DNA from: CALLPQ01 sp038531745
GTDB lineage: Bacteria; Pseudomonadota; Alphaproteobacteria; Caulobacterales; Parvularculaceae
Assembly: GCA_038531745.1 (NCBI GenBank)
Contig: JBCBBJ010000001.1
Span: 1 to 64,000, forward strand
Length of the DNA: 64,000 nucleotides
Direction of reading: 5' to 3'
Both the position numbers and the translations under genes were made by a program. The notes under the pieces are model-generated. The model saw only the letters and a program-made list of their open reading frames with translations, was not told the origin of the DNA and did not search any database. Shown in pieces: positions 27,710 to 35,871 of the stretch (positions are counted from its first letter, which is position 1; every line of letters begins with the position of its first letter).

Positions 27710-29550
27710 GATCGGGCCTGCACCAGGTCAGTGGGAATCGGGATGGGAGTGGTCAAGAGAATTTGTGCATAGCCCTTACCCTGGGGATCACTGCGCAAAG
27801 AGGCCGTACCACCGCCGCCAAGCACGCCCGGCAGGAGAAAATTGATGGCATGGGAGCCAGGCAGCAAGAATTTTCCAAGATTTGCGGGCGGGCAATCGGC
27901 AGCCAAAAAATGCGCGAACACGCGGTGAACGGTCTCAACACTCAATTCATGCCAAATCCAGGGTAAATAGTCCGGGCGCCGCGCGATGATACCAATATTC
28001 GCGCTATCGCCCTTATCGCCGGACCGCCCATAGGCAAGATTAACCAGCGGCATACTGACCATATCACCAAGCGGGGCCGGTTTTGACGGCGGGTTATTCG
28101 GTGTTGCCGGGGTAACTGGTGCCTGGTCTGCCCCGGCGGGATAGGCTGGTATGGTGGTTTGTAATGGGCCCTGATCATCCGGACCCACCTGAACGGTGAG
28201 GGTCAGATGTTGCCGATCAAGGGGAAAGGTGAACAATTGATAGACCGGGCTCGGTTTTGGGCGGGTGCCCTGAAATCCCGATAATCCCGGCGCGGCGGCG
28301 AGGCCAAGACCGGCAATTTCCTTTAACAGGATGGCGCACCCAAAGGGCGAGGGGTGCTTGACGGCGATTTTGCTCACCACCTCAAGGGCGGGTTGGAGCG
28401 CCGTGCCAAACTGAGCGTTGGCACCCAGAATTTCTACGCTGACCTCGCTAAAGTCCCCAAGGTTTGAAGCGCGCAGATTGGCGTTGGCCCGGTCAAGAGC
28501 GGCGTTGGAAAATGCCAGCGCCTTCAGTTCGGCGTCGATGCCATAATGGGCAATCTGCATGCCGGTGCGATAGCCATTGGTGTGGGTCAGACAGGTTTTT
28601 AGGGTGTGGGGTGGCGCCATCCCCCGGGCTCCGGTGACGCGAACCTGATCTTCGCCCGCTTGGGTGATGATTACGCCAGTAAAGTCGCACGTCACATCGG
28701 GCAGGTGATAGGCGGCAGGATCACCAATCTCATACAGCATCTGCTCACTGACGGTTCCCACACTGACGAGGCCCGTTGTTGCCGCTGGCTTTGTGAGGGT
28801 ACAGGCCCCATCATCGGTGATTGTCGCAATGGGATAGCCGATGGCGGCAATATCGCCGCTTTCACCCCAATCGGTGAAATTGCCGCCCGTGGCTTGCGGC
28901 CCGCATTCGATCAGATGACCGGCCAGCGAGCCCGCCGCCAGCTTATCCCACTCCGTGGCCTGCCAACCGAAATGGTGGATACACGCGCCCAGTGTGAGGG
29001 CGCTGTCCACACACCGCCCGGCGATAACAATATCCGCCCCCTGATCAAGTGCCATAGCCAAGGGAAAGGCCCCGATATAAGCGTTTATGCTGGTGATTGT
29101 TTCAGGGTCGGGGAAGGGGCGACCATCGCTCACATCTTTCGGCGCCAACGCGGCCAGCCGATCTCTGTGCGCCAGCAGGTCATCGCCGGTGATCACACCA
29201 ACCGTGAGGTCGAGCCCCATGGCGCTGATCAGCGCCCGCACAGCCCGGGCGCAGGCTTCGGGGTTGACGCCGCCCGCATTGGTCAGAAGGCGCACACCCT
29301 GATCGGCGATTGCATGCAAGTTGGGCTGCAGAACCCCGCTTATAAAGTCGGTGGCAAAGCCCGCATTGGCGTCCTTGGCCCGCGCCCGCGCCATCAGCGA
29401 CATGGTGATTTCCGCCAGATAATCATAGACGATAAAATCAACCGCTTGTGCCCCCAGGAATTGCGGCGTTGCCATGGGGCTTTCCCCCCAATAGCCGCAG
29501 GCCCCGCCGATACGGATCGATGTTGTTTTGTCCAACGGATCAACAGGCAA
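27706..29550 (-). CDS. AtuA-family protein (acyclic terpene utilisation)
   Basis: Codes for 614 residues from TTG 29550, which has GGGGAG 6 bases upstream. The N-terminal ~440 residues match the AtuA/DUF1446 family (IRIGGACGYWGESP, TNAGGVNPEACA, DIVIAGRCVDSALTLG, CGPQATGGNFTDW). The C-terminal ~110 residues (LVNLAYGRSGDKGDSANIGI ... FLLPGVLGGGGTASLRSDPQGK) match the AtuA-related small domain, which in other organisms can be separate. A Pro-rich linker joins them. AtuA is essential for acyclic terpene growth in Pseudomonas, but its reaction is unknown. It heads the carboxylase operon (ATGA overlap with the next gene) and diverges from the thiolase operon. Confidence 0.88.
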   Translation of the reverse strand: MPVDPLDKTTSIRIGGACGYWGESPMATPQFLGAQAVDFIVYDYLAEITMSLMARARAKDANAGFATDFISGVLQPNLHAIADQGVRLLTNAGGVNPEACARAVRALISAMGLDLTVGVITGDDLLAHRDRLAALAPKDVSDGRPFPDPETITSINAYIGAFPLAMALDQGADIVIAGRCVDSALTLGACIHHFGWQATEWDKLAAGSLAGHLIECGPQATGGNFTDWGESGDIAAIGYPIATITDDGACTLTKPAATTGLVSVGTVSEQMLYEIGDPAAYHLPDVTCDFTGVIITQAGEDQVRVTGARGMAPPHTLKTCLTHTNGYRTGMQIAHYGIDAELKALAFSNAALDRANANLRASNLGDFSEVSVEILGANAQFGTALQPALEVVSKIAVKHPSPFGCAILLKEIAGLGLAAAPGLSGFQGTRPKPSPVYQLFTFPLDRQHLTLTVQVGPDDQGPLQTTIPAYPAGADQAPVTPATPNNPPSKPAPLGDMVSMPLVNLAYGRSGDKGDSANIGIIARRPDYLPWIWHELSVETVHRVFAHFLAADCPPANLGKFLLPGSHAINFLLPGVLGGGGTASLRSDPQGKGYAQILLTTPIPIPTDLVQARS

Positions 29551-29736
29551 GACGGGCTCCCCAACGGATTTGTACGGTGTCAGACGCTACCACCTGCCGC
29601 ACCTCTTCGCCACGGCATAGGACAGTGGCGGGGCCACCATCCACCCCGCACATTTTGAGGTGCATAAAGAGGCTGACAAGTGCGGCGCAATGGGAGACGT
29701 TGAGGCGCACACATTCAATCACCTTAGGGAGTTTCC
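29551..29736. promoter_or_regulatory. Divergent promoter region of the acyl-CoA catabolic operons
   Basis: 186 bases between the divergent AtuA-like (minus) and thiolase (plus) genes. It must hold promoters for both operons. I see no clear TetR-type palindrome and no regulator gene within the locus. Confidence 0.5.
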
Positions 29737-30933
29737 ATGCGCGAAGCCGTCATCGTTTCCACCGCCCGTACGCCCATCGGTAAAGCCTATCGCGGCGCCT
29801 TCAACAACACGACGTCGCCGGCGCTCGGTGCCCATGCGCTGGGGGAGGCGTGTAAGCGCGCGGGTGTGGAGCCCGGTGAGGTGGAAGACATTGTCATGGG
29901 CGCGGCCATTCAACAGGGCAGTGCCTTTCAAAATGTGGCACGCCAATCGGCGTTGCGTGCGGGCTTTCCCATCGGTGTCTCCGGCCAAACGCTTGATCGT
30001 CAGTGTGCGTCGGGGATGATGGCGATTGCCACCGCCGCTAAGCAGGTAATCGTTGATAATATGGATGTGGCCGTGGGCGGGGGCGTTGAATCAATATCCA
30101 TGAACCAGACCGCGGGCATGTTTGTGATCCCCGATCCGTGGTTGGTGCAGAATATGCCCGCCACTTATATGCAAATGATTGAGACGGCGGAAATCGTGGC
30201 AGAGCGCTATGGCGTGTCACGCGAGGCGCAGGACGCCTATGCGGCACAATCGCAAGAACGGACCCATGCGGCGCAACAGGCTGGTAAATTTGACGACGAA
30301 ATTGTTCCGCTCGCCTCTGTCATGAAATTTAAGAATAAAGAAACCGGTGAGGTCTCCGATGTGGAAACGACCCTCGAAAAAGACGAGGGCAATCGGCCTG
30401 GCACCACCGCCGAGGCGCTTGGTGGCCTGAAGCCTGTTTTCAAAGGCGGACAAACGGTGGGCGAAGGCAAATTCATCACGGCGGGTAACGCCTCGCAGCT
30501 GTCTGATGGCGCATCGGCAGCGGTAGTGATGGAAGGCAAAATGGCCGCGAGACGCGGGTTATCGCCGCTGGGTATTTATCGAGGCATGGCCGTGGCGGGC
30601 ACCGAGCCCGATGAGATGGGGATCGGTCCGGTCTATGCGGTGCCCAAATTGCTGAAAAAATTTGGCCTCAAGATGGATGATATCGGCCTTTGGGAGCTTA
30701 ATGAGGCGTTCGCCGTGCAGGTACTTTATTGCCGCGATACGCTGGGCATTCCCGATGAATTGCTGAATGTGAATGGCGGGGCAATTTCCATTGGTCACCC
30801 CTATGGCATGTCGGGTGCGCGTATGGTGGGCCACGCCCTGATTGAGGGTAAGCGGCGCGGCGCGAAATATGTTGTGTGCACCATGTGTGTTGGTGGCGGT
30901 ATGGGCGCAGCCGGCCTGTTCGAAGTGATTTAA
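29737..30933 (+). CDS. Acetyl-CoA acyltransferase (thiolase)
   Basis: Codes for 398 residues, the usual thiolase length. The nucleophile is Cys90 in TLDRQCASGMMA. The C-terminal catalytic elements are NGGAISIGHPYGMSGAR (His) and CTMCVGGGMGAAGLFE (second Cys). The ELNEAFAVQ motif is present. It cleaves 3-ketoacyl-CoA with CoA to acetyl-CoA and a shortened acyl-CoA, or runs in reverse. It starts the plus operon with SDR and two ACADs (18-21 base gaps) and so probably closes a beta-oxidation round of the pathway begun by the divergent operon. Confidence 0.92.
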   Translation: MREAVIVSTARTPIGKAYRGAFNNTTSPALGAHALGEACKRAGVEPGEVEDIVMGAAIQQGSAFQNVARQSALRAGFPIGVSGQTLDRQCASGMMAIATAAKQVIVDNMDVAVGGGVESISMNQTAGMFVIPDPWLVQNMPATYMQMIETAEIVAERYGVSREAQDAYAAQSQERTHAAQQAGKFDDEIVPLASVMKFKNKETGEVSDVETTLEKDEGNRPGTTAEALGGLKPVFKGGQTVGEGKFITAGNASQLSDGASAAVVMEGKMAARRGLSPLGIYRGMAVAGTEPDEMGIGPVYAVPKLLKKFGLKMDDIGLWELNEAFAVQVLYCRDTLGIPDELLNVNGGAISIGHPYGMSGARMVGHALIEGKRRGAKYVVCTMCVGGGMGAAGLFEVI

Positions 30934-30951
30934 TCATCCGAGTTAGGACAA

Positions 30952-31866
30952 ATGATGAGTAATCTTGATTTCTCTGACCGCGTTGCAATCATTACTGGCG
31001 CGGGTGGCGGGCTTGGCAAGGCCCATGCGCTGGAATTGGCCCGGCGCGGTGCCAAGATCGTGGTCAATGACCTTGGCGGCGCCGTTGATGGCTCCGGCGG
31101 GTCCGGTTCTGCGGCGCAAACGGTTGCCGATGAGATTATCGCCGCTGGCGGCGAGGCAATTGCCGATGGCGCCAATGTGACCCGCGACGCGGAGGTCAAA
31201 GCCATGGGTGAAGCGGCCATGGATAAATGGGGCCGGATTGATATCCTCATCAACAATGCCGGTATCCTCCGTGATAAGACGTTTCACAAGATGGATATGG
31301 CTGACTTTCGCACGGTCATTGATGTACATTTGATTGGCTCGGCGCTGTGTACCCATACGGTGTGGCCGATCATGCGCGAACAAGCCTATGGCCGGGTGAT
31401 CTTTACCTCCAGCCCGTCGGGCCTGCACGGTATTTTTGGGCAGGCAAATTATGGTGCCGCGAAAGCCGGGATGATCGGGCTCATGAATGCGCTCCATCTG
31501 GAAGGGGCGAAATATAATATCCACACGAATTTGTTGGCGCCCTCGGCGCGCACCCGTATGACCGAAGATTTGGGCATCCCCGAACCGGTTCTGGCGCAAT
31601 TGACGCCCGAATCCATTACGGCGGCGGCTGTCTATCTGGTGTCAGAAGGGGCGCCCTCGCGTCAGATTATTTCCTGCGCAGGCGGTGGCTACGCTACGGC
31701 GCATATTGCGGAGACGGCGGGTGTCTATCTGCCTCCGGCCCAACAAACCGCCGAAGAGATCGCGGCCCATTGGGAGGCGCTTTCGGCCCGCGATGATCTG
31801 AAGTTTTATACCGACTCCGCCGGGCCCATGACCAACTTCATGACCAAGGCGCAGGCCGGAGAATAA
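30952..31866 (+). CDS. Short-chain dehydrogenase of the MFE-2 (3R-hydroxyacyl-CoA dehydrogenase) type
   Basis: Codes for 304 residues (a start three bases later at 30955 is equally possible). The NAD-binding TGAGGGLG is at 15-22, NNAG at 101-104, Ser in TSSPSG near 153-154, and catalytic YGAAK at 167-171. The segment VVNDLGGAVDGSGG is typical of the dehydrogenase domain of peroxisomal multifunctional enzyme type 2. It likely oxidises a 3-hydroxyacyl-CoA with NAD, giving the thiolase its substrate. A ~60-residue C-terminal extension follows the SDR fold. No hydratase partner domain is fused to it. Confidence 0.85.
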   Translation: MMSNLDFSDRVAIITGAGGGLGKAHALELARRGAKIVVNDLGGAVDGSGGSGSAAQTVADEIIAAGGEAIADGANVTRDAEVKAMGEAAMDKWGRIDILINNAGILRDKTFHKMDMADFRTVIDVHLIGSALCTHTVWPIMREQAYGRVIFTSSPSGLHGIFGQANYGAAKAGMIGLMNALHLEGAKYNIHTNLLAPSARTRMTEDLGIPEPVLAQLTPESITAAAVYLVSEGAPSRQIISCAGGGYATAHIAETAGVYLPPAQQTAEEIAAHWEALSARDDLKFYTDSAGPMTNFMTKAQAGE

Positions 31867-31887
31867 GGCAGGAGGGTAAGGCTAACC

Positions 31888-33093
31888 ATGACTGATAAGG
31901 ACAAAAATCTTCAGGCCTTTGCTGCCGATGCCGACAAATGGTTTGGCGAACATGTGGACGAAGACCCCGGCTTTATGTTGCCCCTCACCTTTATGGAGGT
32001 GGGGACCGATCAGCAGTTTGATTATTTGCGTCAATGGCAAAGCAAGGTCCACGCGGCGGGGTTTTTGGGTGCCACCTGGCCCACGGACTATGGCGGCGGC
32101 GGCCTCCCGCAAGCCTATCAGGATGCGGCAACAGCGGCCATGCGCAAACATAATGCGCCGATTATGCTGAACGCCATCGGCCTGAACTGGACCGGTCCGC
32201 TCCTCATGGATCTGGGCACCAAAGAAGACTGTAACCGTTATTTGAAAAATATTCTGACGGCGGAGGATATCTGGTGCCAGGGGTTTTCTGAACCGGAAAA
32301 TGGCTCTGACCTTGGCAATGCCCAATTGAAAGCCGTGCGTGACGGGGACGAGTATGTGTTGAACGGGTCAAAAATCTGGACAACGCAAGGTAATTATGCC
32401 CGCTATATGATCTTGCTGGCCCGCACAAACCCCGATGCGCCCAATAAATATGCGGGGCTAAGCTTTTTTCTGGCACCGATGGATATTGACGGCGTTGAAA
32501 CCCGGCCCATCCGCAAGCTCACGGGTGAATTTGGCTTTACGCAGACTTTTTTCACCGATGCGCGCATTCCGGCGTCAACGCGTCTCGGCGAAGAGGGCGA
32601 GGGCTGGAAAATGGCCATGCGCACCCTGGAATATGAGCGCGGGGCACGCGGCGGTCAGGCTGGCGGCTATATGATCACGCCCCTTGATGCATTTGAGATC
32701 ATTGATTTGGCCAAGCGGGCGCTGCGCGATGGCGCGCCAGTGCTCGATGATCCTGTGATGCGCGATCAACTTGTGGATTTGATGATTGAGGCACAGAGCT
32801 TGAAATTATGCCGGGAACGGACGAAAATTGTACCGCTTAATCAGGATAAGCCCATGGGGCTTTCGCTTTCCAGCAAATTGATGGGCACGGAATTTGCGCG
32901 CAAAGCCTATGCGCTCTCCATGGCTTTACTGGGCCCGCGCGGGGCGTATTATGTGGGTGATGAGGCGGCGGTCGATGGTGGGTTCTGGTCGCGATCCTAT
33001 CTCAATGCATTTTCCGCAACCATTGGTGGGGGCACCTCACAGATTCAGCGTAATATTATTGGCGAGCATGTTTTGGGCCTGCCAAAAGGATAG
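31888..33093 (+). CDS. Acyl-CoA dehydrogenase family protein (long partner)
   Basis: Codes for 401 residues with AGGAGGGTAAGG upstream of ATG 31888. It carries the flavin signature WCQGFSEPENGSDLGNAQ, SKIWTTQGNYARYMILLART, and the C-terminal GGGTSQIQRNIIGEHVLGLP. The spacing matches the longer subunit of paired ACADs. A shorter ACAD starts 6 bases after its stop, so the two are translated together and may form one heteromeric flavoenzyme. Confidence 0.88.
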   Translation: MTDKDKNLQAFAADADKWFGEHVDEDPGFMLPLTFMEVGTDQQFDYLRQWQSKVHAAGFLGATWPTDYGGGGLPQAYQDAATAAMRKHNAPIMLNAIGLNWTGPLLMDLGTKEDCNRYLKNILTAEDIWCQGFSEPENGSDLGNAQLKAVRDGDEYVLNGSKIWTTQGNYARYMILLARTNPDAPNKYAGLSFFLAPMDIDGVETRPIRKLTGEFGFTQTFFTDARIPASTRLGEEGEGWKMAMRTLEYERGARGGQAGGYMITPLDAFEIIDLAKRALRDGAPVLDDPVMRDQLVDLMIEAQSLKLCRERTKIVPLNQDKPMGLSLSSKLMGTEFARKAYALSMALLGPRGAYYVGDEAAVDGGFWSRSYLNAFSATIGGGTSQIQRNIIGEHVLGLPKG

Positions 33094-33099
33094 ATCAGC

Positions 33100-34239
33100 G
33101 TGAGTGCACAATCGCAAGCCGATGCCTATGGCGCCCTGGCGTTTTCGCAAGCGCAGGCCGACCTGTTGGACAGCGCGGCGCGGTTTTGCGCCGACCAGTC
33201 GCCTAGAGAAAAGGTCCGGACCCTGATGAACAGCGACACCGGCTTTGATGCTGATGTGTGGGCGGCAATCGTCGATATGGGGTGGCTGGGGATTGCGATC
33301 CCCGATGCGTATGAGGGCGGTGTTGGGCTGGGGGCCGGTGATCTAGTTCCCGTTTTGGAACAAATGGGCCGCCACCTCCTGGCAACGCCGTTCATGGGTA
33401 GTGTTTTGTCGGCACACCTAATTACGGTGTTCGGCTCTGAGGCGCAAAAATCGGCTCTCTTGCCCGCTATTACCCGCGGCGACATTATCAGCCTCGCCAT
33501 GATGGAAGCCGATGGCGCGTGGGAGCCCCTGCGCGCAAAGGCGGGGCCCGGCGCCGATGGTAAAACCTTGCGCGGTGAAAAGGTGCTTGTCCCCTATGCG
33601 GACCACGCGACGGCAATTCTTGTTCTTATTGAAAAAGACGGGTCCCCCGCGATTGCCGTGATCAAGGGCGATGCGATTACACCAGCGGCCCTGCGCCGCG
33701 AAACACTGATTGATGAGACGCAACGGACATTCACCCTAAGCCTCGACGGATTGGTGTGTGACGAGGTTGATATGATCGCGGGGCCGGGGTTAGCTGCGGC
33801 GTTGCGATCAACCTACCAGGTGCAAGCGCTCCTCTCCGCCGCGGTGAGTGTGGGTGCGGCCCATGCGGTGATTGATTACACCACGGACTATCTGCGCACG
33901 CGTAAACAATTCGGCAAACCCATTGGCGCTTATCAGGCCCTGAAACACCCCATGGTCGACGCCTATGTGGGCGCCGAGCAAGCCCGCTCGCATCTGTACA
34001 GTGCCGCCGCCAGTATTGACCAGCAAGGTACTGGCGAAATTGCGGTGCGCATGGCCCGCGCCGCCGCCGACCAGGCGTTGTGCTTTGCCGCCGACCGGGC
34101 GATCCAGTTCCATGGCGGTTTTGGCTTCACCTATGATTGCGACGCCCAACTTTATCGCCGGTTTGGCGCGTATCAGGCCGCCCTTTATGGCGATGCGGCC
34201 TATCACCGGGCCAAGCTTGCGCCGCTGCTGTTTGGCTAG
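33100..34239 (+). CDS. Acyl-CoA dehydrogenase family protein (short partner)
   Basis: Codes for 379 residues from GTG 33100. C-terminal ACAD motifs are clear (RTRKQFGKPIGAYQALKHPM, IQFHGGFGFTYDCDAQLYRR). The middle domain lacks the canonical signature (SLAMMEADGAWEP replaces it), as in the short subunit of the minus-strand pair. It ends the plus operon, 79 bases before proS. The locus therefore holds two long/short ACAD pairs in mirror arrangement. Confidence 0.86.
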   Translation: MSAQSQADAYGALAFSQAQADLLDSAARFCADQSPREKVRTLMNSDTGFDADVWAAIVDMGWLGIAIPDAYEGGVGLGAGDLVPVLEQMGRHLLATPFMGSVLSAHLITVFGSEAQKSALLPAITRGDIISLAMMEADGAWEPLRAKAGPGADGKTLRGEKVLVPYADHATAILVLIEKDGSPAIAVIKGDAITPAALRRETLIDETQRTFTLSLDGLVCDEVDMIAGPGLAAALRSTYQVQALLSAAVSVGAAHAVIDYTTDYLRTRKQFGKPIGAYQALKHPMVDAYVGAEQARSHLYSAAASIDQQGTGEIAVRMARAAADQALCFAADRAIQFHGGFGFTYDCDAQLYRRFGAYQAALYGDAAYHRAKLAPLLFG

Positions 34240-34318
34240 CGCCGACACAAGTCCATAGACAGAACTGGCGGGCCTTTCTAAACAGATAAATATCCGTTTT
34301 TATGAAAGCCCACGCCCC

Positions 34319-35680
34319 ATGCGTTTGTCGCAGTTTTATTTGCCCGTCCTCAAAGAGGCCCCGAAAGAGGCAACCATCGCCTCCCACCAATTGATGTTGC
34401 GCGCCGGGATGGTGCGCCAGCAGGGGGCAGGTATTTATGCGTGGTTGCCGTTGGGGCATCTCGTCCTGAGAAAAATCGAGCAGATCGTGCGCGAGGAGCA
34501 AAACCGCGCTGGTGCCGTGGAAATGCTGATGCCAACCATTCAGCCTGCGGATTTATGGCGGGAGAGTGGTCGCTATGAAGCCTATGGCAAGGAAATGCTG
34601 CGCATCACCGATCGCCATGAGCGCGATATGCTGTTCGGCCCCACAAATGAAGAAATGATCACGGAGATTTTCCGGGCGGGCGCACGGTCCTATAAGGACC
34701 TGCCAAAAATGCTCTATCATATCCAGTGGAAATTCCGCGATGAGATCCGCCCCCGCTTTGGCGTGATGCGCGGGCGCGAATTCCTGATGAAGGACACTTA
34801 CTCCTTTGATGTGTCGGTAGACGCGGCGCGCCATAGCTATAACCGGATGTTTCTTGCCTATTTGCGCACCTTCGCGCGGATGGGGTTGAAATCGATCCCC
34901 ATGCGCGCTGACCCGGGCCCCATTGGCGGTGATCTTAGCCACGAATTTATCGTGCTCGCCGATACTGGGGAGAGTGAGGTTTTCTGCGACCGCCAAGTGG
35001 TTGATATGGCCGCGCCAGCTGCCTCTATTTTCGATGGTGATCATGACGCAGCGGCATTGCAGGCGCTCGTCAATGCGCGAACGCAATTCTATGCGGCCAC
35101 GGATGAAATGCACAACGCAGATGAGTATGCGTCGCGGGTAGAGTTAGGCAATCAGGTCAGCGCCCGCGGCATTGAGGTGGGGCATATTTTCTTTTTTGGG
35201 ACCAAATATTCCGATCCCATGAAGGCCGTGGTCACCGGCGCCGATGGCAAAGAAACGCCGGTACAAATGGGCTCCTACGGGATTGGCGTGTCCCGCCTGA
35301 CCGGCGCGTTGATTGAAGCCTACCACGACGAGGCAGGATGCAAATGGCCGCTTTCGGTTGCGCCGTTCCATGTGGGGATCATCAATCTAAAACCGGGCGA
35401 CAGTGACAGCGATAAGGCGGCAACCGGTCTTTATACTGATTTACAGGCGGCAGGCCTAGACGTGCTCTATGATGACACGCCGGCGCGCGCGGGCGAGAAA
35501 TTCGCCCGGATGGATTTAATCGGTCTACCGTTCCAGGTGACAATCGGCCCACGCGGGTTGAAAGAGGGCAAGCTGGAGATCAAGGATCGCCGTTCAGGTG
35601 AAAAGCAGGAAATGGCAACGCATAATGTGCCCGCGTTCTTGATCGACAAGGTACGGGCCGGGTTGGCCGACCTCAATTAG
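34319..35680 (+). CDS. proS: Prolyl-tRNA synthetase, short bacterial form
   Basis: Codes for 453 residues. It is a class II synthetase with motif 2/3 regions visible (MLFGPTNEEMITEIFR; QWKFRDEIRPRFGVMRGREF; MGSYGIGVSRL) and a C-terminal anticodon-binding domain (DVLYDDTPARAGEKFARMD). It lacks the large editing insertion of the ~570-residue E. coli type, as is usual in Alphaproteobacteria. It charges tRNA-Pro with proline in the cytoplasm. In many relatives it precedes lolC; here a broken channel gene follows on the other strand. Confidence 0.95.
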   Translation: MRLSQFYLPVLKEAPKEATIASHQLMLRAGMVRQQGAGIYAWLPLGHLVLRKIEQIVREEQNRAGAVEMLMPTIQPADLWRESGRYEAYGKEMLRITDRHERDMLFGPTNEEMITEIFRAGARSYKDLPKMLYHIQWKFRDEIRPRFGVMRGREFLMKDTYSFDVSVDAARHSYNRMFLAYLRTFARMGLKSIPMRADPGPIGGDLSHEFIVLADTGESEVFCDRQVVDMAAPAASIFDGDHDAAALQALVNARTQFYAATDEMHNADEYASRVELGNQVSARGIEVGHIFFFGTKYSDPMKAVVTGADGKETPVQMGSYGIGVSRLTGALIEAYHDEAGCKWPLSVAPFHVGIINLKPGDSDSDKAATGLYTDLQAAGLDVLYDDTPARAGEKFARMDLIGLPFQVTIGPRGLKEGKLEIKDRRSGEKQEMATHNVPAFLIDKVRAGLADLN

Positions 35681-35871
35681 ACATCAGGGTTCGCAGCGAT
35701 TGCTGAGCAAATTGAGCATAGACTCTGGGGTGATCCGCCTACTGAAGAATATTTATGGATCAGTTTTACGCCAGGTGATGGGCCCTGTGATGATAGCTCC
35801 AGAAACGACAAGATAGGGCGTGGTCGTTTTGGCGTTGTGTCCAAATTCCTGCGCAAGCGAAGCGTTGACCT

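Noticed and set aside
28606..29658. 350-codon plus-strand frame antisense to the AtuA-like gene
   Set aside because: It is the shadow of a GC-rich real gene; composition is Arg/Gly/Pro-rich and no family is recognised.
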